NCBI GenBank assembly: GCA_003153875.1
Contig: PMBY01000111.1
Location: 1-17,265 of the forward strand
Length of the DNA stretch: 17,265 nucleotides
Reading direction: 5' to 3'
Origin: Myxococcales bacterium
GTDB lineage: Bacteria > Myxococcota > Polyangia > Fen-1088
In this document: in pieces, positions 1 through 7,048 of the stretch
Position numbering within the stretch: the first letter of the stretch is position 1
How the letters are laid out: each line of letters begins with the position of its first letter
Position numbers and translations under genes: made by a program
Notes under the pieces: generated by a model
The model's input: only the letters and a program-made list of their open reading frames with translations
Database searches by the model: none
What the model was told of the DNA's origin: nothing

Positions 1-92
1 ACAACCCGCTCTTCGACGAAAACGAAATGGTCTTTGGCAGAATCGCCCCGGGCGGCAGCAAGACCTACGACCTGACCTTGAGAGCCCCCTAG
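1..92 (+). CDS. 3' end of S41 peptidase-like exported protein, ended by an in-frame TAG
   Basis: Reading from base 3 gives 29 sense codons beginning NPLFDENEMVFGRIAPGG and closing with TAG at 90-92. From memory, this resembles the beta-sandwich segment that follows the PDZ/protease core in myxobacterial C-terminal processing proteases (S41), where a 'FDEnE..FGrl.PG' pattern is common. The catalytic region would lie left of the window, so the family assignment rests on this tail only. The same frame stays open after the TAG and continues with the matching part of the domain (residues SSLTRTDVIRAD, then the ORF at 129). The stop therefore looks like an interruption of one gene rather than a natural end. 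A nonsense mutation, a sequencing error or true stop readthrough are all possible. Confidence 0.5.
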   Translation, partial: NPLFDENEMVFGRIAPGGSKTYDLTLRAP

Positions 93-128
93 AGCAGCCT
101 CACCCGTACCGACGTCATCCGGGCCGAC

Positions 129-1139
129 ATGTCGGGGCAGGGGACGCTCACCGCCAACAGCCCCGAGATGACTCTGCACATCGAGGGCAAGGCGCACCCG
201 CTCTTCGCGTACAGCTACCAGACCATCGACGATGTGGTCGGGAATCGCGACGGCCAGGTGCAAAGGGGTGAGCGCGTGCGCACCCTGGTGAAGGTGAAGA
301 ACATCGGGCAGGGCGCGGCCCTGCGGACCGAAGCCATCTTGCGCAACGGTTCCGGGCAGGAAGGGATCTTGATCAGCTCCGGTCGCTTCGAAACCAAGGA
401 TCTGGCGCCGGGAGCCAGCCGCACCTTCACCTTCGTCTACGAGGTCGGGGCAGATTTTCGTGGAGACGAATACCAGCTTGACCTGGTGGTGGCCGACACC
501 GTTCTCGGGGAATCGGTGACCGACAAAATCAAGGTCAAGCTGGCGCCGGCTGGCCCCGCCCCTGCGACCGAGGACCAGCCCGTCACCATCACGCGTTCCG
601 AGGCGGCCTTGCGCGAAGCCCCCGCCGACAAGACGCTCATCGTGGGCCATGCTCCCAAGGGCACCGTGTGGAGGAGCACCGGCCGCATCGGTGCCTATCA
701 ACGGGTGGAGATCGAGAGCGGCCGGCCAGCCTTCGTGGCCGCCGCGGATGTGGCACCGGGCGGTGCTGTCCATGGCAGCTTCGTCCCCGAGTGGCAGGTG
801 ACCCCGCCCGTCCTGACGGTGAGTGCGCCCCCGGTGGTGCCAGGAAACACCGTGCGCATCAAGGCCACAGCCTCGGACGACAACGGGGTCAAGGACGTCT
901 ACATCCGCGTGTGGAACCGCGACTCCAAGCTGCCACCCAAGAAGGTCTTTTACTTGCCCAACAAGGGAGACAAGACGCGTCTGGCCTTCGAGACCGATGT
1001 GCCGCTGTGGCCGGGCAGCAACCTGGTCCAGGTTTTCGCGCGCGAGACCAATGAGATTCAGTCGGTGCAGACCGTGGTGGTGCTCGACCGAGGCGCACCC
1101 GCGGTGGTGCAAAAGACCGGCACGCAGCCGACGAAGTGA
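129..1139 (+). CDS. Downstream portion of the interrupted S41 peptidase-like protein (CARDB-like, SH3-like and Ig-like regions)
   Basis: An open frame of 336 codons from ATG 129, in the same frame as the fragment ending at 92. Residues 20-140 look like an extracellular beta-sandwich of the CARDB kind, with a DxNxDGxVQRGE-type stretch around residues 37-48 and a 'LAPGAS' turn. Residues about 150-208 resemble a bacterial SH3 domain. Residues about 225-325 look Ig-like, with an S-D-D-N-G turn. There is no signal peptide at residue 1 and no Shine-Dalgarno sequence before ATG 129, so independent translation is doubtful; the piece makes best sense as the C-terminal binding part of a longer exported protease. 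Codon use is undisturbed throughout, so any disruption is recent or artefactual. The function of the free fragment is unknown. Confidence 0.6.
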   Translation: MSGQGTLTANSPEMTLHIEGKAHPLFAYSYQTIDDVVGNRDGQVQRGERVRTLVKVKNIGQGAALRTEAILRNGSGQEGILISSGRFETKDLAPGASRTFTFVYEVGADFRGDEYQLDLVVADTVLGESVTDKIKVKLAPAGPAPATEDQPVTITRSEAALREAPADKTLIVGHAPKGTVWRSTGRIGAYQRVEIESGRPAFVAAADVAPGGAVHGSFVPEWQVTPPVLTVSAPPVVPGNTVRIKATASDDNGVKDVYIRVWNRDSKLPPKKVFYLPNKGDKTRLAFETDVPLWPGSNLVQVFARETNEIQSVQTVVVLDRGAPAVVQKTGTQPTK

Positions 1140-1157
1140 GAGGCGGACGTTGGATCT

Positions 1158-1185
1158 TCCCGACAGCGGCGCGTCGCTGTCGGGA
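1158..1185 (+). terminator. Hairpin terminator candidate after the protease-like gene
   Basis: A perfect 11-bp stem (TCCCGACAGCG at 1158-1168 against CGCTGTCGGGA at 1175-1185) with a 6-base loop, 18 bases after the stop at 1139 and before the helicase gene. The position suits an intrinsic terminator. There is no T-run after the stem, so it may be only a 3'-end-stabilising structure. Confidence 0.45.
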
Positions 1186-1236
1186 TCAACTCGCACCCTT
1201 GATTGCCTGTATAACCACGCCGTGGAAACTGCCGAG

Positions 1237-3546
1237 ATGTCCGAGACCCCACATGAACTTTCATCTTCCAGGCGCTTGGGGGAATCTCTGACCCGCGGGC
1301 TGAACCCAAGTCAGGTCGAGGCGGTGACCTATCCGGCACAGCCGCTGCTGGTGATTGCCGGCGCGGGCTCGGGCAAGACCCGCGTGATCACTTGCCGGCT
1401 GGCCCGCTTCCTGGCTGAGGGAGCCGACCCGCATCGCGTGCTGGCCGTGACCTTCACCAACAAGGCCGCGCGCGAAATGAAGGAACGCGTGGCACGCCTG
1501 CTCGGCCACCAGGGCAGCAACCTGCCGGGCATGTGGCTGGGCACCTTCCACGGATTGTCGGCGCGGCTCTTGCGCCTCTACGGGGAGGCGGTGGGCATTC
1601 GCAAGGACTTCGTGATCTACGATGCGGACGATCAGCGCCGTCTCATCGCGCGCGTGCTCAAAGATCTGAACATTTCCGAGAAGACCTTCCCCGTGCGGCA
1701 GGTGGCGGCCATCATCGATCGCTCCCAGAATCAGGGGCTCAGCGCGGCCAACTTTGCGGTGGCAGGACCCTTGGACGAGGTCATCGCCAAGGCGTACCGC
1801 AGCTACGAGGAGCGACTGGCCGCGGCCAACGCGGTGGACTTCGGCGGCCTGCTGTTGTGGGCTTTGCGCCTGGGCAGCGCCGACAGTGCCGCGGCGGCGG
1901 CGCTGGTCGAGCGCTTCGATCACGTTCTAGTCGACGAGTTCCAGGACACCAACAGCGTGCAGTACCGCCTGGTGCGCTTCCTCTCGCGCCGCACACGCAG
2001 CATCACGGTGGTGGGCGACGAGGATCAGTCGATCTATGGCTGGCGAGGGGCCGACATCCGCAACATCCTCGACTTCGAGCGCGACCATCCCGGCGCCGGC
2101 GTGATCAAGCTGGAGCAGAACTACCGTTCGACGGGAAACATCTTGCGCGCGGCCAATGCCGTGATTGCACCCAACACCGAGCGTCGGCCCAAGCGACTTT
2201 TCACCGAGGCAAGCGCCGGAGATCCGGTGGTCGTATTCGAGGGTGAGACAGAACGCGAGGAAGCGGAGTACGTGGCCTCGACCGTGCAGGCCGGGCTGGA
2301 CCAAGGAGCGGCGCCACGAGATTTCGCCGTGTTCTACCGGACCAACGGTCAGTCGCGCGTGCTGGAGGAATCTCTGCGCACGCACAACCTGCCCTACGTG
2401 GTGGTGGGTGGCACGCGCTTCTACGACCGCGCCGAAATCAAGGACCTGATCGCATACCTGCGCGTCCTGCAAAATCCCGACGACACCGTAGGCCTGGCCC
2501 GCATCATCAACGTGCCAGCGCGCGGGATCGGCGACACGACTGTGGATCGCTTGTCGGCCGTGGCACGCGACCGTGGGGTCGGGCTGCACGCAGCGCTGGA
2601 AATCGCGGCGATCGAGCCAGGTATCCTGGGCCAGGGGCCGCGCAACAAGGTGGCGGCCTTTGGCGAACTTCTTAGATCCCTGCGCGCGGCCAAGGATTCG
2701 CTCTCGCCCGCAGAACTGGCGGAGAAGGTCCTGGAGGATTCCGGCTATCGCGATCAGCTGGCGGCGGAGAACAGCATCGAGGCCGAGGGCCGTTTGGAGA
2801 ACTTGATGGAGCTGGTGGCGCAGATGCGCGAGTACGAGCGCGAGGCCGAGGAGCCCAGCCTGGCTGACTTCTTGGAGCGCATCACCCTGGCGTCCGACGT
2901 GGACAGCTACGATCCCGAGAAGGGCGCGGTCGCTCTCATGACCGTGCATACGGCCAAGGGCTTGGAGTTTCCCGAGGTGCTGGTGGTCGGCCTAGAGGAA
3001 GGTGTGTTCCCGCACCAACGCAGCATCGACGACGATACCGCCGTCCAGGAAGAACGCCGCCTTTGCTACGTCGCGCTCACGCGCGCGATGAAGCGTCTGC
3101 ACCTGTGTCGTGTGCGCTGGCGGCGGCTGTCGGGCCAGCAACTGGGCGGCGTGCCTAGCCGCTTCCTGGGCGATCTGCCGGCCGAGGTGATCGACCATGT
3201 GATCACGGCGCGGCCGGCGTACCACGACGAGAAGACCCAGGGGGCTGGCCCCTGGCAGGGTCGCTGGAGCCGAGGCGAGGCGACCGGGCTGGCGCGTGGC
3301 CGGGGTTCTATCCGGCCGGCGCCCGCGGCCCAGCCGGGGACCATCACCCGGCACTACGACCCAGGGATGGCGCGCGGAGAAGAAGGCGAGCTGGGCCTGC
3401 GCGTGGGAGGCAAGTTGAGACACGCGAAATTCGGGGTGGGCGAGGTGCGCGCCTGGCAGTCGGTGGGCGATGATTTCAAGGTAACCGTTCGCTTCACCAG
3501 CGTGGGCGTGAAGACGGTGATGGCGAAATTCCTGCAGAGACTTTGA
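1237..3546 (+). CDS. uvrD: UvrD/PcrA-type superfamily 1A DNA helicase
   Basis: ATP-driven 3'-5' DNA helicase of the UvrD/PcrA/Rep group, acting in nucleotide excision repair, mismatch repair, replication restart and clearance of RNA polymerase. All hallmark motifs are visible: Q motif LNPSQ (residues 22-26), Walker A AGAGSGKT (41-48), DEFQDT with D233-E234, GDEDQSIYGWRGA (260-272), QNYRST, TVHTAKGLEF (569-578), and YVALTRA with the arginine finger R616. The last 49 residues (721-769) form the small Tudor-like domain typical of PcrA/UvrD, which contacts RNA polymerase, so this is not Rep. The length of 769 residues is normal. The frame stays open for over 400 bases upstream, but ATG 1237 places the Q motif at the usual distance and has GGAAAC seven bases ahead; GTG 1222 is an alternative. 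A TATAAC at 1210-1215 could be a -10 box, but no good -35 is seen. Confidence 0.96.
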   Translation: MSETPHELSSSRRLGESLTRGLNPSQVEAVTYPAQPLLVIAGAGSGKTRVITCRLARFLAEGADPHRVLAVTFTNKAAREMKERVARLLGHQGSNLPGMWLGTFHGLSARLLRLYGEAVGIRKDFVIYDADDQRRLIARVLKDLNISEKTFPVRQVAAIIDRSQNQGLSAANFAVAGPLDEVIAKAYRSYEERLAAANAVDFGGLLLWALRLGSADSAAAAALVERFDHVLVDEFQDTNSVQYRLVRFLSRRTRSITVVGDEDQSIYGWRGADIRNILDFERDHPGAGVIKLEQNYRSTGNILRAANAVIAPNTERRPKRLFTEASAGDPVVVFEGETEREEAEYVASTVQAGLDQGAAPRDFAVFYRTNGQSRVLEESLRTHNLPYVVVGGTRFYDRAEIKDLIAYLRVLQNPDDTVGLARIINVPARGIGDTTVDRLSAVARDRGVGLHAALEIAAIEPGILGQGPRNKVAAFGELLRSLRAAKDSLSPAELAEKVLEDSGYRDQLAAENSIEAEGRLENLMELVAQMREYEREAEEPSLADFLERITLASDVDSYDPEKGAVALMTVHTAKGLEFPEVLVVGLEEGVFPHQRSIDDDTAVQEERRLCYVALTRAMKRLHLCRVRWRRLSGQQLGGVPSRFLGDLPAEVIDHVITARPAYHDEKTQGAGPWQGRWSRGEATGLARGRGSIRPAPAAQPGTITRHYDPGMARGEEGELGLRVGGKLRHAKFGVGEVRAWQSVGDDFKVTVRFTSVGVKTVMAKFLQRL

Positions 3547-3548
3547 TC

Positions 3549-3555
3549 GGGGTGA
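3549..3555 (+). promoter_or_regulatory. Ribosome binding site deciding the ankyrin gene start
   Basis: GGGGTGA lies five bases before ATG 3561 and matches the GGTGA half of the Shine-Dalgarno consensus. It supports ATG 3561 over TTG 3543, which overlaps the helicase stop codon. Confidence 0.55.
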
Positions 3556-3560
3556 CCCCT

Positions 3561-4043
3561 ATGGCATCAGCGAAACTTGAGACCAACCGGCAGATGGTCG
3601 AGGCGGCTTTCATGTGTGATTTCGTGCGCGTGCGCGAGTTGCTGGCCCAAGGAGCCGACCCCAACGTGCGCGACGACGAGGGCCGCGCGCCCCTGCACCA
3701 GGCGGTGCTGGGCAACAGCGTGGGTCTGGTGGGGCTTCTCCTGGAGGCCAAGGCGAATGTGAACGTGGCGGACCAGCATGGTTGGACGCCATTGCACTTT
3801 GCCGCCCAGGAATACCTGCCTGAGATCGCGCGCATCTTGCTGGCCAAGGGAGCCGACCCCAACGCCCGTGACGACGAGGGCTGCTCGGTCCTCTGGCGCG
3901 CCGTGTTTGCAGCGGCGGGCTGCTTCGACCTAGTTCGTCTTCTGAGCAAGAGCGGCGCCCGTGATGACCTGGCGAACCTGGAAGGCGTGACCCCGCGGGC
4001 GCTGGCAGAACGGATGGGCTTCACGGTCTTCACCGCGAGCTGA
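3561..4043 (+). CDS. Small ankyrin-repeat protein
   Basis: A 160-residue protein made almost entirely of ankyrin repeats, which are helix-turn-helix units that bind other proteins. There are four to five units: a degenerate N-terminal helix pair (9-37), clear units at 38-70 (RAPLHQAV), 71-103 (WTPLHFAA) and 104-140 (CSVLWRAV), and a partial C-terminal unit (GVTPRALAERMG). No signal peptide, lipobox or membrane segment is present, so it is probably cytoplasmic. It starts 14 bases after the helicase stop on the same strand and is probably co-transcribed; whether it partners the helicase is unknown. Two 45-base segments encoding the loop between units are 89% identical, suggesting internal duplication. 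No enzymatic motif is seen. Confidence 0.88.
   Translation: MASAKLETNRQMVEAAFMCDFVRVRELLAQGADPNVRDDEGRAPLHQAVLGNSVGLVGLLLEAKANVNVADQHGWTPLHFAAQEYLPEIARILLAKGADPNARDDEGCSVLWRAVFAAAGCFDLVRLLSKSGARDDLANLEGVTPRALAERMGFTVFTAS
3639..3881 (+). repeat. Direct DNA repeat pair inside the ankyrin gene
   Basis: Bases 3639-3683 and 3837-3881 are 45-base direct repeats differing at 5 positions. They are 198 bases apart, exactly two 33-residue ankyrin units. Both encode LLA(Q/K)GADPN(V/A)RDDEG, consistent with a duplicated two-unit block. Confidence 0.75.
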
Positions 4044-4128
4044 ACTCAGCCGCTAGAGGACAGTATATGGGCTGCCACGCTCCTGTGCCCAGCAAGCGAC
4101 GTGAGAGGGTCGATCCGCTACGGGTATC

Positions 4129-5901
4129 TCAGTTGCTGGCGAGCTGGTAGACCTCGCTGCCGGCCAGCAGGAAGCCGCCAACCCCGTAGTCGTCGAAGTT
4201 GGCGAGCGTGGTTGGACCCAAGCGCCCAGCCTTCTGGGTGTCCTCGGTGCAGGGACGATCGCCCGAGGACTGCGTGTAGCCGAGCAGACCGTTCGACTGG
4301 AGCGCGATGGTGGAAAGACCGTTCCAGGCTTTCTGCATAGGCCCGCTATAGGTCGCCGAGTCGAGCAATCCCTTGCGAATGCCCCAGGCCAGGCCGTAGG
4401 TGAAGAAGTCCGTTCCGCTGGTTTCCGGGCCGTCGTCGCCAGTCAGGCCTATCGTCGCGCAGTGGGTGGGATCCATGAGGCTCTCGTTCCAGAAGCCGTC
4501 GGTGCGCTGGATGGCGATCAGCGCCTTCATTTGGGCCTGGAAATCCGCGACGTAGGTGGCCCTGTGCGAATCGGTGGTGGGCAGGATGTCGAGAACCCGC
4601 ACAAGAGCTGCCGTGACCCACCCGTTGCCGCGCGACCAGTAGAGGCCCTTGCCATTCGGGGCCGTGTAATAGGCGTCGGTGCTCTTGTCCGGCGTGCCGT
4701 TGGTTAGGTTGTTGTGGATGGCTGCCGTCATCGGCGTCGCGGTGCCGCCACTTGGCGTATAGTGCAAGTCGCGGAACCAAAGCCCGTCGGTCGCGTTCCA
4801 CAGACCCCCGCCTTCCTTGGTGCGAGCGTCGTTGTACATGACCCACATGGCATCGAAGTACTTGGTGTCATTGTTCATAACTCCCAGCTTCGCGTAGCTG
4901 GGCATGGACATGTGGATGGCGTCGATCCACCACCACTTGTTCGAACTGGTGACCCCGCTTGCCACCACGCCGTCGATGCTGGCCTTGATGACTGCCACGC
5001 GACTGGCCTGCGTGTCCCCGCGGGCCACGCCGATATTGTAGATGTCGATGTAAGACTGGCCGCAAGCCTCATTGTCCGGATTGTCCGAGGTGGCCGTTCC
5101 CGTGGTGTTGGCCATGCCCCAGGTGTGCGAGTCGCCCCACTTGACGGCGTAGGTGTAATAGCTCGTCTTCTTGGTTGCGTCGGTCTCGACGTTGTAGAGC
5201 GCGTTGAGGCCTTCGTGATACGTGGCCCGTGTCCAAAGATTGCTGGGCCTGGACTTGTCCGTGACGATGGCCGCCCCGGGATCCGGGTGCTTGTTCATGA
5301 ACCAGTCATTCGCGCTACGCATGGACGCCAACACGGCCGAACGGGCTGGCAGGCCCGCGACTGTCACGGTGCCGCCTGCGCTGGTCGCGCCGCCCGAGCT
5401 GGTCGTGCCGCCTGAGCTGCCACCGGTCGCGATGGAGCCGCCCGACTTCGTTCCACCTGACGCGATTGTGCCGCCAGCAGTTGTCGTGCCGCCCACAGTC
5501 GTGGTACCGCCCACGGTGGTGGTGCCACCCGACTTCGTTGTTCCGCCCGAGACGGTTGTGCCGCCTGGGCTGGTCGTCGTCCCGCCTGGACTGGTCGTCG
5601 TCCCGCCTGGGCTGGTCGTCGTCCCGCCTGGACTGGTCGTCGTCCCGCCTGGACTGGTCGTCGTCCCGCCAACACTGGTCGTCCCGCCAGGGCTAGTCGA
5701 AGAGGCCATGGTGCCCGCACCACCGGCGGGGGTACTAGTACTTCCGCCCGAGCTGGCCGGGGCAGTGCTGACACCGCCGCTTGGTACTCCGCCATGCCCA
5801 CCAGTATCCGGGGTCGATGTGCCCGAGCATGCGGCGAGCGTGACGGCAGCGGACAGTACGAGCGCCCGATGCCAGTGGGTCTGAAGACAGTTGATGGTCA
5901 T
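4129..5901 (-). CDS. GH88/GH105-type unsaturated uronyl hydrolase, secreted lipoprotein with repeat linker
   Basis: A 590-residue protein in three parts. Residues 1-25 are a lipoprotein signal with lipobox LAAC (Cys25). Residues about 26-185 are a Gly/Ser/Thr-rich linker including tandem TTTSPGG heptads. Residues about 190-590 form an (alpha/alpha)6-barrel domain like YteR-type unsaturated rhamnogalacturonyl hydrolases. Signature stretches include LWTRATYHEGL, WGDSHTWGM, WWWID with D327 as candidate general acid/base, GLYWSRGNGWV, DGFWNESL and ETSGTDFFTYGLAWGI. Such enzymes remove the terminal unsaturated uronic acid left by polysaccharide lyases. The lipid anchor and long tether suggest surface display for breakdown of pectin-like or other acidic glycans. 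No lyase or transporter is adjacent, so the substrate is unassigned. ATG 5901 is supported by GAGGAG five bases upstream. It faces the ankyrin gene tail to tail, with 85 bases between them. Confidence 0.87.
   Translation of the reverse strand: MTINCLQTHWHRALVLSAAVTLAACSGTSTPDTGGHGGVPSGGVSTAPASSGGSTSTPAGGAGTMASSTSPGGTTSVGGTTTSPGGTTTSPGGTTTSPGGTTTSPGGTTTSPGGTTVSGGTTKSGGTTTVGGTTTVGGTTTAGGTIASGGTKSGGSIATGGSSGGTTSSGGATSAGGTVTVAGLPARSAVLASMRSANDWFMNKHPDPGAAIVTDKSRPSNLWTRATYHEGLNALYNVETDATKKTSYYTYAVKWGDSHTWGMANTTGTATSDNPDNEACGQSYIDIYNIGVARGDTQASRVAVIKASIDGVVASGVTSSNKWWWIDAIHMSMPSYAKLGVMNNDTKYFDAMWVMYNDARTKEGGGLWNATDGLWFRDLHYTPSGGTATPMTAAIHNNLTNGTPDKSTDAYYTAPNGKGLYWSRGNGWVTAALVRVLDILPTTDSHRATYVADFQAQMKALIAIQRTDGFWNESLMDPTHCATIGLTGDDGPETSGTDFFTYGLAWGIRKGLLDSATYSGPMQKAWNGLSTIALQSNGLLGYTQSSGDRPCTEDTQKAGRLGPTTLANFDDYGVGGFLLAGSEVYQLASN
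5570..5674 (-). repeat. 21-bp tandem repeat, five copies, in the lipoprotein linker
   Basis: Five head-to-tail 21-base units (5570-5590, 5591-5611, 5612-5632, 5633-5653, 5654-5674). The first four are identical except for alternating G/A at the last base; the fifth diverges in its last four bases and is followed by an 18-base partial copy. On the coding strand each unit gives one TTTSPGG heptad. The unit length is a multiple of three, so copy changes lengthen or shorten the tether without a frameshift. Confidence 0.9.
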
Positions 5902-5906
5902 GATTT

Positions 5907-5912
5907 CTCCTC
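5907..5912 (-). promoter_or_regulatory. Strong ribosome binding site of the uronyl hydrolase gene
   Basis: GAGGAG on the - strand, five bases before ATG 5901. It fixes the start just ahead of the lipoprotein signal. Confidence 0.7.
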
Positions 5913-5993
5913 ACTGCATTTCTTAAGAGTGTTCACGCGCGAACCAAGGCTTCCGCTTCCTATCGCATCAATCTCGGGCTCGGACAGACGCGT

Positions 5994-5999
5994 ATTATA
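5994..5999 (-). promoter_or_regulatory. Consensus -10 box TATAAT upstream of the uronyl hydrolase gene
   Basis: A perfect TATAAT on the - strand, which is rare in DNA this GC-rich, about 90 bases before the start codon. The -35 position at 17-base spacing reads TGCAAT, a poor match, so an activator or an alternative sigma factor may be needed. It implies a leader of roughly 85 bases and transcription separate from the cysteine synthase gene upstream. The rest of 5902-6079 shows no other clear signal. Confidence 0.4.
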
Positions 6000-6079
6000 C
6001 ACGAAATCAAGGCCAAATTGCACCGTGTGGCTTCACTCCGTGTCGCATCTCGCCTACCTCCGTCGATCGCAGGCCAAAC

Positions 6080-7000
6080 TCACACCCGGAACAAATCGGT
6101 GCTCAAATACTTCTCGCCCCGATCCGGGAAGATGGTCACGATCACGCCCGACTCGATCTCCTGGGCGATGGTGCGGGCGGCGTATAGGGCTGCGCCGCTG
6201 CTCATGCCAACCAGGATCCCCTCGGCCCGCGCGGTCTGGCGCGCCAGCTCGAAGGCGTCCTCGCTTTCAATCATGATGTGCCGGTCGACGTTTTCCGCCG
6301 AGTAGATGGCGGGCACGATGGCCTCTTCCAGGTTCTTGAGGCCCTGGATGTAGTGGCCGCGCACGGGATGGGCGCTGACGATCTTGACGTGGCCCATCTT
6401 CTCCTTGAGCGCCAGCCCCACGCCCATGAGGGTGCCGCTGGTCCCCAGGGCCGACACGAAGTAGTCGAGCCGGCCACCGGTCTGGGCCAAGATCTCCTGC
6501 GCCGTGGTTTCATAATGAGCCAGCCGGTTGTAGTGATTGGAGAACTGATCGGGCATGAAGTACTTGTCGGGGAACTCGCGCACCATCTGGCGCGCCTTGA
6601 AGATAGCTCCGTCGGTGCCCAGCTTGGGGTCAGTCAGGGTCACCTCGGCGCCAAAGGCCTGAATCATCTTGCGGCGCTCGATGGACACCGCCTCGCTCAT
6701 CACGATCATGAGCGCGTAGCCCTTGACCGCAGCGATCATGGCCAGCGCGATGCCGGTGTTGCCGCTGGTCGGCTCCAGGATGGTCTTGCCGGGTACCAGG
6801 GCGCCTTCGCGCTCGGCCTGCTCGATCATCTTGAGCGCGATGCGATCCTTGATACTGCCGGTGGGGTTGAAGCCCTCCAGCTTGGCGAAGATCTTCGCCC
6901 GCGGATTGGGGTTGAGGCGATGGATCTCCACCATCGGCGTGCGGCCGATGAGGTCGAGGATGCTGGCAGCGGGCGGGTCAAATGGCGGGAAGTCAGGCAT
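6080..7000 (-). CDS. PLP-dependent cysteine synthase (CysK/CysM family)
   Basis: Makes L-cysteine from an activated serine (O-acetylserine, or O-phosphoserine in some relatives) and sulfide, in the cytoplasm. The 306 residues match the family length. Visible signatures are LIGRTPMV (17-24), the Schiff-base lysine in PTGSIKDR (K51), the substrate loop TSGNTG (78-83), the phosphate-binding loop GTSGT (186-190), SSGAA (267-271) and the C-terminal PDRGEKYLST. GTSGT instead of the common GTGGT is a mild variation. I chose ATG 7000 because the family motif begins a few residues later; TTG 7024 would add eight residues. It lies 48 bases after the conserved 478-residue gene on the same strand and is probably in its operon. 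CysK, CysM and O-phosphoserine-using types cannot be separated here. Confidence 0.92.
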   Translation of the reverse strand: MPDFPPFDPPAASILDLIGRTPMVEIHRLNPNPRAKIFAKLEGFNPTGSIKDRIALKMIEQAEREGALVPGKTILEPTSGNTGIALAMIAAVKGYALMIVMSEAVSIERRKMIQAFGAEVTLTDPKLGTDGAIFKARQMVREFPDKYFMPDQFSNHYNRLAHYETTAQEILAQTGGRLDYFVSALGTSGTLMGVGLALKEKMGHVKIVSAHPVRGHYIQGLKNLEEAIVPAIYSAENVDRHIMIESEDAFELARQTARAEGILVGMSSGAALYAARTIAQEIESGVIVTIFPDRGEKYLSTDLFRV

Positions 7001-7048
7001 GGCGAGGGCTCGTATGGCGTGCAAGGATCGTCGAGCACCGCCGAGAGA

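Noticed and set aside
823..1236. Upstream extension of the helicase reading frame
   Set aside because: The frame is open by chance over the preceding gene. The residues are arginine-rich and low-quality, and the UvrD Q motif fits a start at 1237.
1927..2949. 340-codon open frame on the - strand inside the helicase gene
   Set aside because: Fully antisense to conserved helicase motifs and without a recognisable domain.
5364..5801. Open frames over the tandem repeat, including proline/valine-rich frames on the + strand
   Set aside because: A repetitive sequence keeps several frames open. Only the - strand frame joins a signal peptide to a known enzyme domain.
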